From Moritella sp. 5 (GTDB lineage Bacteria > Pseudomonadota > Gammaproteobacteria > Enterobacterales > Moritellaceae): a stretch of 64,000 nucleotides of DNA. Positions 14,141 through 25,200 of this stretch are shown piece after piece. The notes beneath the pieces were generated by a model. It was given only the letters and a program-made list of their open reading frames with translations. It searched no databases and was not told where the DNA came from. Location: positions 2,542,001 through 2,606,000 of the forward strand of contig NZ_CP056122.1 in NCBI RefSeq assembly GCF_018219455.1, read 5' to 3'. Every line of letters begins with the position of its first letter. The stretch's first letter is position 1. A program made the translations under genes and the position numbers.

Positions 14141-15889
14141 TTAACGTTTAAAACGACGAAACAAAAGCAACATAGTAGGTAACAATATGAACCAACTCAT
14201 ACTACCACCACTGCGCGAATATTCTTCTTTAGCTTTGATAGGGCACTGTGATGTCGTGGACATATTAGCCAATTCATCCGCAGTGATTGTCATCGTTAAT
14301 ACAACAGGAGTAGACCCGAGCCTATTCTTATAGTTATCAATGTTCTTATAATCGAAAGCATTAGACACGACAACTACATTTCCATTGACGTCAGGATCAC
14401 TAATACTGATCGCGTTAGAAAATCTGTATTTAACATCACTGTCATCGATACCTTGACAATATAAATCATCTAAATATGCTGATTTTTTAGTTTTGTAGTC
14501 ATAGATAAATGCACTTTGAAAACGTGGAGAACCTTCTGCTGTTGGTGATTTTTCCCCTCGATCATCACGCCAACCAACAACGATACCGTCATTATTGATT
14601 TTACTCACCTGTGAACTCGCACCTTTAATAGGGTTGGCCATGAATGGGTAACGTGTTTCTTGTGTTTTTACATCATAAGTAAAAAACTCAGTTGCATAAC
14701 TTCTGTTTTGAGGCTGGTTATAGGTACGGTTGCCAACAACGATGAATGCTTGAGAGTCACTATTTGTACCATCTGCAATAGCAAATGATGAACTAGCTGA
14801 GGCATAAACAGTATCTGTAATATCAATCGCAACGGTATCGCGAATTACGCTATTATAATCACTACCCGCATCCGTTTTAGGCTTTGTGATTTCAGTCATC
14901 GCATAAGAAAGCGCATCTTTGGATTCAACAGTTGGCTTAAATATGGTTGCACGAGCACGACCACCACTTGTCGATTCGTAAATCTGTTGCGTAGAAAAAC
15001 CAACGGCAAAGCCTGATGTGTTAATCGCATAAGCATTAGCAATAAATGTTGCGCTGCTACCTGCACTTAACCAATTCCTTTTACCAGTAAGGTATGAAGC
15101 AGTAGTGCCTTTTTCATCCCAAAAGCTTGCTTGTAGATCAAAGCCAGGACAATTATATAGTTGATCATAATCTGCTCTGCTATCATTAACTGCTGAGTTA
15201 AAACAGCGATTAAAACGACCAGTATCATTAGCGTTTGACCACTGTACACTTGCTTGACCAACAATCAGTTTCTTTTCGAACTCAACCGAATGTTCGCTGT
15301 TTTTAACTTTGACATTTGCGGCATCATACGCAGAACTAAAACCGCCATTTTCAGTAAACTCTGGTACAAGCGGTGTTTTACCATAATAACCACGTCGAAC
15401 AATCTTGCCTGCTGAAGTCCCATAACCAACTTCCACTGCGCCATCTAACGCCGTGACTTTACGTGATAGGGGTAAACTTGCTGGAGGCACTTCAATTGTG
15501 TTTACTGAGCTCGTCGTTTCTGATTCATAAGAACCATTGTAATCGCCATAGGTATTTAAGATATTACGACGCCAAACGAATAGGCCATCACTATTATCTG
15601 CCTTTGACCCATTCCAGAACATCTTACACACATCAGAATCAGAAACGCAATATTCGTTATATGTCCAAGGCGCACCAATATCGTATGAAAATTGTTGTGC
15701 ATATTTCTGAGTGTACGTCGCGCTGGTCATCGTACCAGTAGCAGCACTTGACGTGTCCATTGCTGACACATATGGACCAAAGTCGTGAGCACCACTGCTG
15801 TCTACAACAATAGCGGTGGTTGAAGCCACCGCAGTTGTACACAATACGAGACTAATAATCCCTGCTAGCTTAGTCTTTTTTAAAAGCAT
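14141..15889 (-). CDS. DUF3466 surface/exported protein with GlyGly-CTERM tail
   Basis: 582 aa. An N-terminal signal peptide (KTKLAGIISLVLCTTAVAST) is followed by a long beta-rich, probably propeller-like, domain with repeated phrases such as SGFAVGFS, GIVVGWRDD, AFIYDYKTK and EFFTYDVKT, typical of DUF3466. The C-terminus is SGGSMSWFILLPTMLLLFRR then FKR: a Gly-Gly pair, one hydrophobic span and a basic tail. That fits the GlyGly-CTERM signal processed by rhombosortase in Vibrio and Shewanella relatives. A location immediately downstream of uup is, to my knowledge, usual for this family. Function unknown. Likely co-transcribed with uup (15 bp gap). Confidence 0.82.
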   Translation of the reverse strand: MLLKKTKLAGIISLVLCTTAVASTTAIVVDSSGAHDFGPYVSAMDTSSAATGTMTSATYTQKYAQQFSYDIGAPWTYNEYCVSDSDVCKMFWNGSKADNSDGLFVWRRNILNTYGDYNGSYESETTSSVNTIEVPPASLPLSRKVTALDGAVEVGYGTSAGKIVRRGYYGKTPLVPEFTENGGFSSAYDAANVKVKNSEHSVEFEKKLIVGQASVQWSNANDTGRFNRCFNSAVNDSRADYDQLYNCPGFDLQASFWDEKGTTASYLTGKRNWLSAGSSATFIANAYAINTSGFAVGFSTQQIYESTSGGRARATIFKPTVESKDALSYAMTEITKPKTDAGSDYNSVIRDTVAIDITDTVYASASSSFAIADGTNSDSQAFIVVGNRTYNQPQNRSYATEFFTYDVKTQETRYPFMANPIKGASSQVSKINNDGIVVGWRDDRGEKSPTAEGSPRFQSAFIYDYKTKKSAYLDDLYCQGIDDSDVKYRFSNAISISDPDVNGNVVVVSNAFDYKNIDNYKNRLGSTPVVLTMTITADELANMSTTSQCPIKAKEEYSRSGGSMSWFILLPTMLLLFRRFKR

Positions 15890-15904
15890 TATGTTTAGAT
15901 TTCC

Positions 15905-17815
15905 TTAGCCTTTCATTTCTTCAAGCTCTTCCCAACGCGCAAATGCAGTCTCTAGTTCTTGCTCTTTACTCGCAAGATGTTCAAGCATTGCTTTTGTTTC
16001 GTCAGCAGGCTTATTAAAGAAATCAGGTTGATTAATTTCAGCTTGCAAAGTTTCAACTAGTGCTTCAAGTTGTTCCATTTTTGCAGGCAGTTTATCAAGT
16101 TCAACTTGAATGTTATAAGGCAGTTTCTTTGTTTTAACAGCCTTAACTGGTTTTTCTTGTTTTACTGGCTTTTCAACTACCTCAGATTTTACCTTTGGCT
16201 TTGCTGACATAGATTGCGTATTTGCTTGTTGATTCTTAGCATCATGGTAACCACCAACAAAGTTAGTGATGTTACCTTCACCATCAAACATCCAGCAACT
16301 TTCTACTGTGTTATCAATAAAGTTACGGTCATGGCTTACTAATAATAACGTACCCTGATAATTGGCAAGTAATTCTTCTAAAAGTTCCAATGTTTCGATA
16401 TCTAAATCATTGGTTGGTTCATCCATAATCAAAAGATTAGATGGTTTTAGGAATAGTTTTGCTAACAACAGACGGTTACGTTCGCCACCAGACAGTACTT
16501 TAACTGGTGTACGTGCACGTTGTGGGTGGAATAAGAAGTCTTGTAAATAACCGAGTGCATGACGCGGTTTGCCATTTACTACAACTTCTTGTTTACCGTC
16601 AGCTAAATTGTCTATTACTGTTTTTTCAAGATCGAGTTCTGTACGATGTTGATCGAAGTAAGACACTTCTAACTTAGTGCCACATTTGATGATACCTGCT
16701 TGTGGTTGTAATTCTTCAAGCAATAACTTGATTAATGTACTCTTACCACAACCGTTTGGACCAACGAATGCAATTTTATCGCCACGCATAATGTTAAAGG
16801 TAAAGTCGTTAACGATTTTCTTGTTTTCGTAAGCGTAGAATACGTCTTCGCCTTCAAAGATACGTTTACCTGAGCGTGATGTTTCATCAACGGTAATTTT
16901 CGCTTTACCTTGTACGTTCAATCGTTCGCTACGTTCGTTACGCATTTCTTTAAGTGCTTTAACGCGACCTTCATTACGTGTACGACGTGCTTTAACACCT
17001 TGACGGATCCATACTTCTTCTTGCGCTAGGCGCTTGTCAAATAATGCATTTTGTTCATCTTCTACACGTAATGCTTCTTCTTTACCTACTAGGTATTCAT
17101 CATAGTTACCAGGGAAAGACATTAAGTTACCGCGGTCAATATCAATAATACGCGTTGCCATAGAACGAATGAAACTTCTATCATGGCTTACGAAAATGAT
17201 TGTACCGGCGAAATCTTTTAAGAACTCTTCTAACCAAAGGATAGATTCAATATCCAAGTGGTTCGTTGGTTCATCAAGTAATAGGATATCTGGTTTACTT
17301 GCTAGTGCGCGCGCTAATGCTGCGCGACGTAACCAACCACCTGATAAATCATCAAGTAACATGTCAGCTTCTAAATCTAAACGCGTAAGTACTTGTTCAA
17401 TGTTTTGCTCAAACTCCCAACCATTACGGTTATCAAGTTCTTCTTGTAGACGCATCAATTTGTTTAATGCTTTTTCACTGTAATCTTCACCGACAAGGAT
17501 CGCTTGGTGATGGTAATCTTTTAGTACTTGACCGATGTCCGCTAGACCACCCGCAACAAAATCAAAGATTGTCACGCCGCTTACTTTTGGTGGATCTTGC
17601 TCTAAACGAGAAACAACTGCATCTTGTTCAATTCTAAGGACACCATCGTCAAGTTGAATTTCGCCGCCAATAACTTTCATCATTGTCGATTTACCTGCAC
17701 CATTACGGCCTACAAGACAAACACGTTCTTTTCGTTCAAATACAGCATCGGCATGGTTTAATAATGGTAAGTCGCCAAAGGCTAAACATGCATTTTGTAA
17801 CGTGATAACAGCCAC
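15905..17815 (-). CDS. uup: ABC-F ATPase Uup
   Basis: 636 aa, as in E. coli (635). Two ABC cassettes: the first has Walker A GRNGAGKSTMMK (residue ~36), signature LSGGWLRRAALARAL and Walker B DILLLDEPTNHLD; the second has GPNGCGKSTLIK, LSGGERNRLLLAKL and LLIMDEPTNDLD. The linker between them is the charged P-site tRNA-interaction motif region of ABC-F proteins, and the Lys/Glu-rich C-terminal ~90 residues are the Uup coiled-coil DNA-binding domain. Uup acts on ribosomes and its loss raises precise transposon excision and affects replication-transcription conflicts. GTG start with GAGG upstream. No membrane domain. Confidence 0.96.
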   Translation of the reverse strand: MAVITLQNACLAFGDLPLLNHADAVFERKERVCLVGRNGAGKSTMMKVIGGEIQLDDGVLRIEQDAVVSRLEQDPPKVSGVTIFDFVAGGLADIGQVLKDYHHQAILVGEDYSEKALNKLMRLQEELDNRNGWEFEQNIEQVLTRLDLEADMLLDDLSGGWLRRAALARALASKPDILLLDEPTNHLDIESILWLEEFLKDFAGTIIFVSHDRSFIRSMATRIIDIDRGNLMSFPGNYDEYLVGKEEALRVEDEQNALFDKRLAQEEVWIRQGVKARRTRNEGRVKALKEMRNERSERLNVQGKAKITVDETSRSGKRIFEGEDVFYAYENKKIVNDFTFNIMRGDKIAFVGPNGCGKSTLIKLLLEELQPQAGIIKCGTKLEVSYFDQHRTELDLEKTVIDNLADGKQEVVVNGKPRHALGYLQDFLFHPQRARTPVKVLSGGERNRLLLAKLFLKPSNLLIMDEPTNDLDIETLELLEELLANYQGTLLLVSHDRNFIDNTVESCWMFDGEGNITNFVGGYHDAKNQQANTQSMSAKPKVKSEVVEKPVKQEKPVKAVKTKKLPYNIQVELDKLPAKMEQLEALVETLQAEINQPDFFNKPADETKAMLEHLASKEQELETAFARWEELEEMKG

Positions 17816-17923
17816 GATAATTCCTCAATATAAAATTCAATTGTTTCAAAAATAAAACCATTATAGGTAATGTTGAAACAAGCAGTTAGATAGATTCTAA
17901 CATAAAGTTGTAAAATAGAAAAA

Positions 17924-17968
17924 ATCCGAGCGTTAACAATTAACCTGTAATTGAGAATCCACTCGGAT
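17924..17968 (-). terminator. Terminator of the rlmKL-glutaredoxin unit
   Basis: ATCCGAG and CTCGGAT arms enclose a loop that has some internal pairing, followed on the minus strand by TTTTTTCT, 14 bp beyond the glutaredoxin-like gene. Confidence 0.75.
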
Positions 17969-17981
17969 AAAGTCACGTAAA

Positions 17982-18218
17982 TTAGTCTTGTGCGATAAAG
18001 TCAGCCAATTCTTCAGAATCAAATGGCCAACCAATTTCTTTATCAGTCACCTTGTTCTTAATAACAGGAATACGAATACCATAACGGGCGATGTCATCTT
18101 CATCATGGATGATCTCTACTTGTGTCATTTCACTGACCAAGTGTTGAGCTGTCACCAATTCCCAAGCTTGTTCACATAAGTGGCAACCTTCTGTGGTATA
18201 GAACGCGTATTTAGTCAT
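17982..18218 (-). CDS. Glutaredoxin-like thioredoxin-fold protein (DUF836)
   Basis: 78 aa. The sequence YTTEGCHLCEQAWELV carries the CxxC redox motif (CHLC) after the first strand. The cis-Pro region IRIPVIKNK and the C-terminal GWPFDSEELADFI complete a minimal thioredoxin fold. It is probably a small thiol-disulfide protein; partner unknown. Its ATG overlaps the rlmKL stop by one base (TAATG), so the two are translationally coupled. A terminator follows. Confidence 0.88.
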   Translation of the reverse strand: MTKYAFYTTEGCHLCEQAWELVTAQHLVSEMTQVEIIHDEDDIARYGIRIPVIKNKVTDKEIGWPFDSEELADFIAQD

Positions 18219-20350
18219 TATGCTACTCGTTCAACAAGCCAACAGTTACTGATGTTTTTGTTACGCGCGAAATCTTTAGAACGATTTTTTTCAGTAATAT
18301 TGGTTGCTTTAAGACCCAGTTTTTCGAGTCCTTCAAAATCTAGCTTAAAGTTACGTTTATTGTTAGAGAAAACAATTTCACCACGTGCAGATAGAATATT
18401 CTCTAACCAAGTAAACAGTTGTATGTGATCACGTTCTACATCGAAGCTGTCTTCCATACGCTTTGAGTTTGAGAATGTTGGAGGATCAATAAAAATAAGG
18501 TCAAATTTATCTTCACAACGTGCTAACCAAGCTAGACAGTCTGCTTGTACAACTTCGTGCTTACGCATGCTGATGTTGTTTAATGCAAAGTTACGTTTTG
18601 CCCAATCAAGGTAAGTATTCGACATATCAACAGTAACTGATGATTCTGCCCCACCTAAAATAGCGTGAACACTTGCACTGCCTGTATATGAGAATAGATT
18701 TAAGAAACGTTTACCCGCACTCATTTCGCCAATCATACGACGTGTTAAACGGTGATCGATAAACAGACCCGTATCTAAATAATCTTTCATGTTCACTTCA
18801 AATTGAGCACCATATTCACTTACCGTAAACACTGACTTAACTTGTTGTATTTTTTCGTATTGGTTACTGCCTTTTTGTTTTTGGCGAACTTTCAATACAA
18901 GCTTGTTCGGATCAATTTGAGTCACATCAAGCGTAACAGCAACAATATCCATGATACGTTGTTTGGCTTTTTGCTCTGGTACGTCTTTCGGTGCTTTATA
19001 TTCTTGTACAACAATCCAATCACCGTATAAATCGATAGCAGCATTGTATTCAGGTAAATCTGCATCATAGATGCGGTAGCAGTTAACTTGTTCTTTTTTC
19101 GCCCACTTAGTTAACTGTTTGATATTTTTCTTTAAACGGTTACGGAAGTCTTCGGCAAAACCTGGGGTCATTTGTGTTTCAACGTGTGCTTTGGCTTGAC
19201 GCGCAATCGATGATATTTGGTAAAGCTTAAGGAAACACTCTAATGAACCGTTGAACAATTTGTATTGTTTATTTGCACGCATGCCTAAGCGAGAGAGTAA
19301 ATCTGGGTTTGATGAGAAGAATGCAACATTCCAGCCCGAGAATTCACTCTTCAGACGTTCACCTAATACTTGGTGTAACACGATAAGTTCAGGTTGTTCA
19401 CCCATACGTTCACCATATGGAGGGTTACAAATTAATGTACCTTCGCTGGTGAAATCGTTAACGAGGTTTTTAGCGTCACCAGTTTCTAATTCAATAATGT
19501 GTTCTAGGCCTGCTGCACGTACGTTGGCTCTTGCTTGGTCAAGTACACGCCAGCTTTTATCAAAACCGTATACTTTAAGATCGCTGTTCGCAATATTTTT
19601 ACGTGCTTGGTATTTAGCTTGTGCAACCAGTTCTTCCCAACCTGATTGATCGAAATCGTTCAGTTGTTGGAAGCAATAACGTGAACGTAAAATACCAGCC
19701 GGTACTTTTAATGCCATTAATGCAGCTTCAATAAGTAATGTTGCAGAACCACACATAGGATCGACAAGTAGACCATCCGTATAACCACTACGTTTGATAA
19801 TAGCAGCCGCTAGATTTTCTTTTAGCGGTGCCGCACCTGTACCTTGACGGTAACCACGTTGATGTAAACCATTACCACATAGATCAAGAGAAAGCGTCGC
19901 TTCTTCACGACGAATGTGTAGGTGAATACGTACATCAGGATCATTTTTAGCGACATTTGGACGGTCGCTCATACTTTTCGTGAAGCGGTCAACAATACCA
20001 TCTTTAACTTTCAACGCACCAAACTGTGTATCGCGAATACTGTCATTGGTACCAGAACAAGAGACGGCAAAAGTTTTATCAAGATCGAATATTTTTTCCC
20101 AATGCATGCCTGATACCGCAAGGTATAGGTCTAATACATCGAAGATTTTGAATGTTTTTAATTGCAAGGTCACTCGAGATGCTAAGCGGCTCCACAAACA
20201 AATTTTATACGCTGTTAATTGAGTCGATTTAAATGAAACACCAGCCATGGTTTCACGGCAATCCTGTGCGCCAAGTTCAATTAGCTCTTCTTTAAGTAGA
20301 AGTTCCAATCCCTTCGGAGAAGAAGCAAAATAAGTGTTGATTGTAGTCAA
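18218..20350 (-). CDS. rlmL: Bifunctional 23S rRNA methyltransferase RlmKL
   Basis: 710 aa (E. coli 702). The N-terminal half has a THUMP domain (about residues 45-155) and a methyltransferase with the LICNPPYGERMG catalytic NPPY motif, making m2G2445. The C-terminal half (from about residue 400) is the RlmK methyltransferase with LNLFSYTGSASVHA (AdoMet site) and IFIDPPTFSNSKRM, making m7G2069. Both act on domain V of 23S rRNA during 50S assembly. The longest frame starts TTG at 20348-20350 with a weak AGG upstream, and TTINTYFASSPKGLE fits the family N-terminus. It is transcribed with the glutaredoxin-like gene. Confidence 0.96.
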   Translation of the reverse strand: MTTINTYFASSPKGLELLLKEELIELGAQDCRETMAGVSFKSTQLTAYKICLWSRLASRVTLQLKTFKIFDVLDLYLAVSGMHWEKIFDLDKTFAVSCSGTNDSIRDTQFGALKVKDGIVDRFTKSMSDRPNVAKNDPDVRIHLHIRREEATLSLDLCGNGLHQRGYRQGTGAAPLKENLAAAIIKRSGYTDGLLVDPMCGSATLLIEAALMALKVPAGILRSRYCFQQLNDFDQSGWEELVAQAKYQARKNIANSDLKVYGFDKSWRVLDQARANVRAAGLEHIIELETGDAKNLVNDFTSEGTLICNPPYGERMGEQPELIVLHQVLGERLKSEFSGWNVAFFSSNPDLLSRLGMRANKQYKLFNGSLECFLKLYQISSIARQAKAHVETQMTPGFAEDFRNRLKKNIKQLTKWAKKEQVNCYRIYDADLPEYNAAIDLYGDWIVVQEYKAPKDVPEQKAKQRIMDIVAVTLDVTQIDPNKLVLKVRQKQKGSNQYEKIQQVKSVFTVSEYGAQFEVNMKDYLDTGLFIDHRLTRRMIGEMSAGKRFLNLFSYTGSASVHAILGGAESSVTVDMSNTYLDWAKRNFALNNISMRKHEVVQADCLAWLARCEDKFDLIFIDPPTFSNSKRMEDSFDVERDHIQLFTWLENILSARGEIVFSNNKRNFKLDFEGLEKLGLKATNITEKNRSKDFARNKNISNCWLVERVA

Positions 20351-20503
20351 TTTGAAAGCCTATATTATTTCGAGATACTTTCTAGTAGAAAGAAAGTAAG
20401 GAATGTGATTATTAATGGGTGCGAATTGTACCACGCAGCATTATAGTCGCATAGTAATGTTAGGGAAATTATTAGATAAACGGGGGATTATTGATAGATT
20501 ATG

Positions 20504-21064
20504 CTATGCCATGATCTGAACGTAGGAAAAAGAATCATCTGCTAGCGCTTTTTCTACTGTATTCTGCAGTTTAACACGATCATTCATTACTCGGATAACA
20601 TCAAACTGATTTAACGTTTTAGAGTCAGAAAGTTGCACACTACTTTCTAATAGCATACACGTTGAAACACGATCATCTGCTTCTAAAATAACAAACTGAA
20701 CATTATCACCCCTTAACGATAAAGTAATAACGTCACCCGTACTAAACTTGTCATCAGAATAATTATATTCAAAGAACCAGCTTTGCGGCATTTTTACTTT
20801 ATGAAACCGTAAATTAGTCACCCCGTTCAATGCAATTTGTACTTTTTCAGGCACACTTAATGCTAAATCTTTGAGTGATTCTAAGAAATAGTAATAATAG
20901 CTTGAATCCTCGGCACAAAAATTGATTCGGCCTTTACACAAACTATTCATGTTTCGTTTATCTAAATGGCAAGACATCGCAAGCCCATCGGATAATTGAA
21001 TGACGATGAATTGACTTGCGCAGTCGTATTGCCAATACCATTTATTGCTTGGTTCTAGTAACAT
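20504..21064 (-). CDS. zapC: Cell division protein ZapC
   Basis: 186 aa (E. coli 180). Alignment by eye with E. coli ZapC gives the N-terminal PSNKWYWQYD (NWRWYYD), VKMPQSWFFEY (PQMPKSWHFV) and the C-terminal DVIRVMNDRVKLQ (DAIKIMNDRLKPQ). ZapC binds FtsZ directly and stabilises Z-ring bundles at midcell. The gene sits between pyrD and rlmKL as in enterobacteria, 101 bp after pyrD, although ycbX is missing from the place it has in E. coli. Sequence divergence is high but gene order supports the call. Confidence 0.88.
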   Translation of the reverse strand: MLLEPSNKWYWQYDCASQFIVIQLSDGLAMSCHLDKRNMNSLCKGRINFCAEDSSYYYYFLESLKDLALSVPEKVQIALNGVTNLRFHKVKMPQSWFFEYNYSDDKFSTGDVITLSLRGDNVQFVILEADDRVSTCMLLESSVQLSDSKTLNQFDVIRVMNDRVKLQNTVEKALADDSFSYVQIMA

Positions 21065-21165
21065 CCTGATACCAGTAATGTAATTAACTCTTTAGGTAGT
21101 TTAACTACACCCTATCCATAAGTAAATACCCATATCAGAAATATAGACGAAAACCAAGCTAAAAG

Positions 21166-22176
21166 TTACAAACTTTTTACAATATTTTTAACTAATTTAG
21201 GGCCTTTATAGATAAATCCACTATATACCTGGACCAATTCTGCACCCGCAATGAATTTTTCTTTTGCTGCGACAACAGAATCAATACCGCCTACACCTAT
21301 GATAGGTAGTTGACCATCAAGCAATACTGCTAATTTACGTACGATTTCAGTACTCGCATGCTGAACAGGACGACCACTTAAACCACCCGCTTCACAAGCA
21401 TGCGGCATATCATGTACTAATGTTCTGTCTAACGTTGTATTAGTCGAAATTACACCGTCCATTTTATATTTGACTAATGACTCAGCAACTTGCGCTAGCT
21501 CTTCATCGGTTAAATCTGGTGCAATTTTAACCGCTAACGGTACGTATTTCTCGTGTATTTTAGTTAATTCAGCCTGACGCTCTTTAAGACTACTTAATAA
21601 ACCATCAAGCGCTTCACCATACTGAAGTGTACGTAATCCAGGCGTATTTGGTGATGAGATATTAATGGTGATATAAGACGCATATTGGTAAACCTTATCC
21701 ATACAAATCAGGTAATCTTCATTCCCCTTTTCGATTGGCGTATCTTTGTTTTTACCAATGTTAATACCTAAAATACCTTTATAGTTCGCTTTTTTTACAT
21801 TTTCAACAAGTGCGTCAACACCTGCATTGTTAAAGCCCATACGGTTAATGATCGCTTCCGATTCTACAATTCGAAATATACGCGGTTTATCATTACCTAC
21901 TTGTGGACGCGGTGTCACTGTGCCGACTTCGATAAAACCAAAACCCATCGCGGCAAAAGCATCGATACTCTCGCCATTTTTATCTAGACCAGCCGCTAAA
22001 CCAACAGGGTTATCAAACTTCAGCCCCATTACAGTGACTGGTTTGCTCGGTAATTTCTGCGAATATAAGCAACTTAAAGGAGTAGAGCCAGTTAATTTTA
22101 ACCCTTTAATTGTCATTTCATGCACTACTTCTGGGTCTTGCATAAACAAAAATTCACGTGCAATACGATATAACAT
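21166..22176 (-). CDS. pyrD: Dihydroorotate dehydrogenase (quinone), class 2
   Basis: 336 aa, identical in length to E. coli PyrD. It oxidises dihydroorotate to orotate, passing electrons through FMN to quinone at the inner membrane, in pyrimidine synthesis. Visible features are the N-terminal amphipathic region ([22 protein letters not shown]) for membrane/quinone contact, [14 protein letters not shown] (FMN loop), [13 protein letters not shown], the class 2 catalytic loop [12 protein letters not shown] with Ser, [12 protein letters not shown], and the phosphate-binding IIGVGGIDS. The gene is followed by zapC and preceded by the NAD-GDH terminator. Confidence 0.97.
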   Translation of the reverse strand: MLYRIAREFLFMQDPEVVHEMTIKGLKLTGSTPLSCLYSQKLPSKPVTVMGLKFDNPVGLAAGLDKNGESIDAFAAMGFGFIEVGTVTPRPQVGNDKPRIFRIVESEAIINRMGFNNAGVDALVENVKKANYKGILGINIGKNKDTPIEKGNEDYLICMDKVYQYASYITINISSPNTPGLRTLQYGEALDGLLSSLKERQAELTKIHEKYVPLAVKIAPDLTDEELAQVAESLVKYKMDGVISTNTTLDRTLVHDMPHACEAGGLSGRPVQHASTEIVRKLAVLLDGQLPIIGVGGIDSVVAAKEKFIAGAELVQVYSGFIYKGPKLVKNIVKSL

Positions 22177-22195
22177 TTTCTATTCCTCATAAAAA

Positions 22196-22215
22196 AGCAC
22201 TGTATCAACAGTGCT
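22196..22215 (-). terminator. Rho-independent terminator of the NAD-GDH gene
   Basis: AGCACTG and CAGTGCT arms with a 6-base loop are followed by TTTTTT on the minus strand. It lies 51 bp beyond the glutamate dehydrogenase stop and just before pyrD. Confidence 0.8.
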
Positions 22216-22266
22216 TCATAATTAAATCATTTTAATTGAGTGTATACGTAAACACTAATTTATCCA

Positions 22267-25200
22267 TTAACTCGCATTACGGCAGCTTAAGTGAAGTAAA
22301 TTCAATTCACGTAACGCAACGGAGAATTTAGCAAACTCATGCGAAGAACTCATATTAAAATCAGCCAACATTTGCAGCCAACGAACAACAAGCGCTTCAT
22401 GTTCAGATAACCATTCGTCTATGATTATATCGCATTTACCTGTTGATGAACAAGTAGATAACACCACAGATGTTAAGCTACGTTGTTGTAGCGCAAGCTC
22501 TTCGCGAAATGCAGCTCTTGCAAGCGCTTGCCAATGGTTAGCAACGGGTTGCAAGTTAATTTGATGCATAAAGTCATGTAACTGTAGTTTGTTACCTAAC
22601 GCAAAGAAAATATGCTGCACTAATGACATTGGTACTTGGTGTTGTTTACAAACATCAGCAATATCAAACGCCGAGAATAACGTGTTCTGATGTACAATTT
22701 CGTTTGCAATTGCACTCGGCACAGATTTTTCAACTAAGCCTTCGATACGTATATTTTGTTTTTCTTTGTCTGCATCAACAAGTACTTCTTCTGTATTTTC
22801 TTTCATACCATCATAGATAGGTTTGTAGAAATTAATCGTCTCTGCAATGCCCATGTTACGGTCACGGTAACGAACTAACCAACAAACGGCACGACGGATA
22901 TAACGACGACTTTCAAATAGCATATCTAGCTGAGTTTCAGAATCAAGCTGATTATCGAGTCCAGTCACAACATCCCACATGTTTTCCATACCGATAACAT
23001 GTTTACTGATAACAAAACATTTTGCAATTTCGACAATAGTAGAGCCCGTTTCGTCTTGCATACGACCAACAAAGTTCATTCCCATGTCATTAATAATATC
23101 ATTGGCAAGCTGCGTTGCAATTATCTCATTTTTCAAGGGATGAAGTTGCATCTGATCTTTGTATCTGTCTTGTAGCAGCTGTGGAAATGCCATAATAAGT
23201 AGTTCAGATAAAAATGCATCTTCGTATACTTCTGGACAATTAAGCTGTTCTTTCAATTGCATTTTAGCGTAAGCAAGTAGCACTGAAAGTTCTGGACGCG
23301 TTAGGCCTTCATTCCTAGCTAAACGCTCAGCCAACTCTTCTTCACTTGGTAAAAATTCAAGTTGACGGTTTAACTTACCTGAGCGCTCAAGCATTTGCAT
23401 AAAGCGAATTTGTTCTTTTAACTGTTCTGCTGCACGTGTTTGAGTAACCGATACAGATAGGGTTTGCTTGTATGCGTTGTTCAATACAATTTCAGATACT
23501 TCATCTGTCATCGAATACAATAACTCATTACGCTGCTTACGTGTTAAGTCACCATTACTTACAATGCTGTTAAGCAAGATTTTAATGTTCACTTCATTAT
23601 CTGAGCAATCTACACCACCCACATTGTCAATGAAGTCACTATTAATACGACCGCCATTTTTCGCATATTCAATACGACCTAGCTGAGTACAACCTAAATT
23701 ACCACCCTCGCCAACAATCTTAACGTTAAGTTCATTACCGTTAATACGTACGTGGTCATTAGCTCGGTCACCTACATCGTTATTCGTTTCTGACGTTGCT
23801 TTAACGTAAGTACCGATACCACCATTCCACAACAAATCAGCTTGTGATGTTAGAATAGCTTTAATCAAATCAGTTGGTGTCATTAGTGACACCTTTGTAC
23901 CAAGCATCTTTTTGATTTCAGGTGTTAGCGTGATAGCTTTTGCTGAACGTAAGAAGATGCCACTGCCTTTAGACATGATCGAACGATCATAATCAGTCCA
24001 GCTAGAACGAGGCAGATTGAATAAACGGTCACGTTCTGCATAACTTGTTGCGCAATCTGGATTTGGATCGATAAAGATATGCATGTGGTTAAATGCAGCG
24101 ATTAACTTGGTGCTTTTAGATAACAGCATACCATTACCAAATACATCACCAGCCATGTCGCCGACGGCAATACAAGTGAACTCTTCTTCCTGGCAGTTAA
24201 TACCCATTTCACGGAAGTGACGCTTAACAGATTCCCAAGCACCTTTCGCTGTAATACCCATTTTCTTATGGTCATAGCCCACTGAGCCGCCCGATGCAAA
24301 CGCATCACCAAGCCAGAAGTTATATTCATCGCTGATTTCATTCGCGATATCAGAGAAAGTTGCAGTACCTTTATCTGCAGCAACAACTAAGTATGAATCA
24401 TCTTCATCATAGAAGCGTACGTTTTGTGGATGAACCAGTTCGCCTTCTACAATGTTGTCTGTGATATCAAGCAAACCACGGATAAATGTACGGTAACATT
24501 GCTTACCAATATTAAATACTTCATCGCGGCTGTGGCTTGGCTGGATTTCTTTACAAACAAAACCACCTTTTGCACCCACAGGTACAATTACCGTATTTTT
24601 AACTTGCTGTGCTTTTACAAGACCAAGTACTTCGGTTCTGAAATCTTCACGTCTATCAGACCAACGCAGACCGCCACGGGCCACTTTGCCACCACGTAAA
24701 TGGACACCTTCAACTTGTGGAGAATAAACAAACACCTCAAATTTAGGTAATGGTAATGGCATGTCAGGAATCAGTGACGATTCAAATTTAAACGAAATAT
24801 AGGCTTTACTTTGATCAGTCGCTGTTGATTTTGGATCGATTTGATAGAAGTTCGTACGTGATGTCGCTGTAATTAAATCGATAAAGCGACGAATGATACG
24901 GTCATCATCCAAATTATTTACTTTTTCAAGCTTACTTTCAAAGTTTGCAATAATATCAAGGCTGTCAATAGCCCCTTGGTCCATTGCAAATTTTTGATGG
25001 AAATAACAATACAAACTATTCGCTAGTTCAGGTAGTGAGGCTAACGTATTCTCGATGTATGCCTGGCTAAAGTTATTGCCAATTTGACGCATGTATTTTG
25101 CGTATGATCTTAGCACCGAAATTTGACGACCCGACAACTTAGTCTTAAGAACCAATTTGTTAAAGCCATCATTTTCTAAACGACGCTCCCAAACCTGATG

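Noticed and set aside
17782-17976. 64-codon frame overlapping the start of uup
   Set aside because: It runs through the terminator of the previous unit and has a low-complexity translation without homology.
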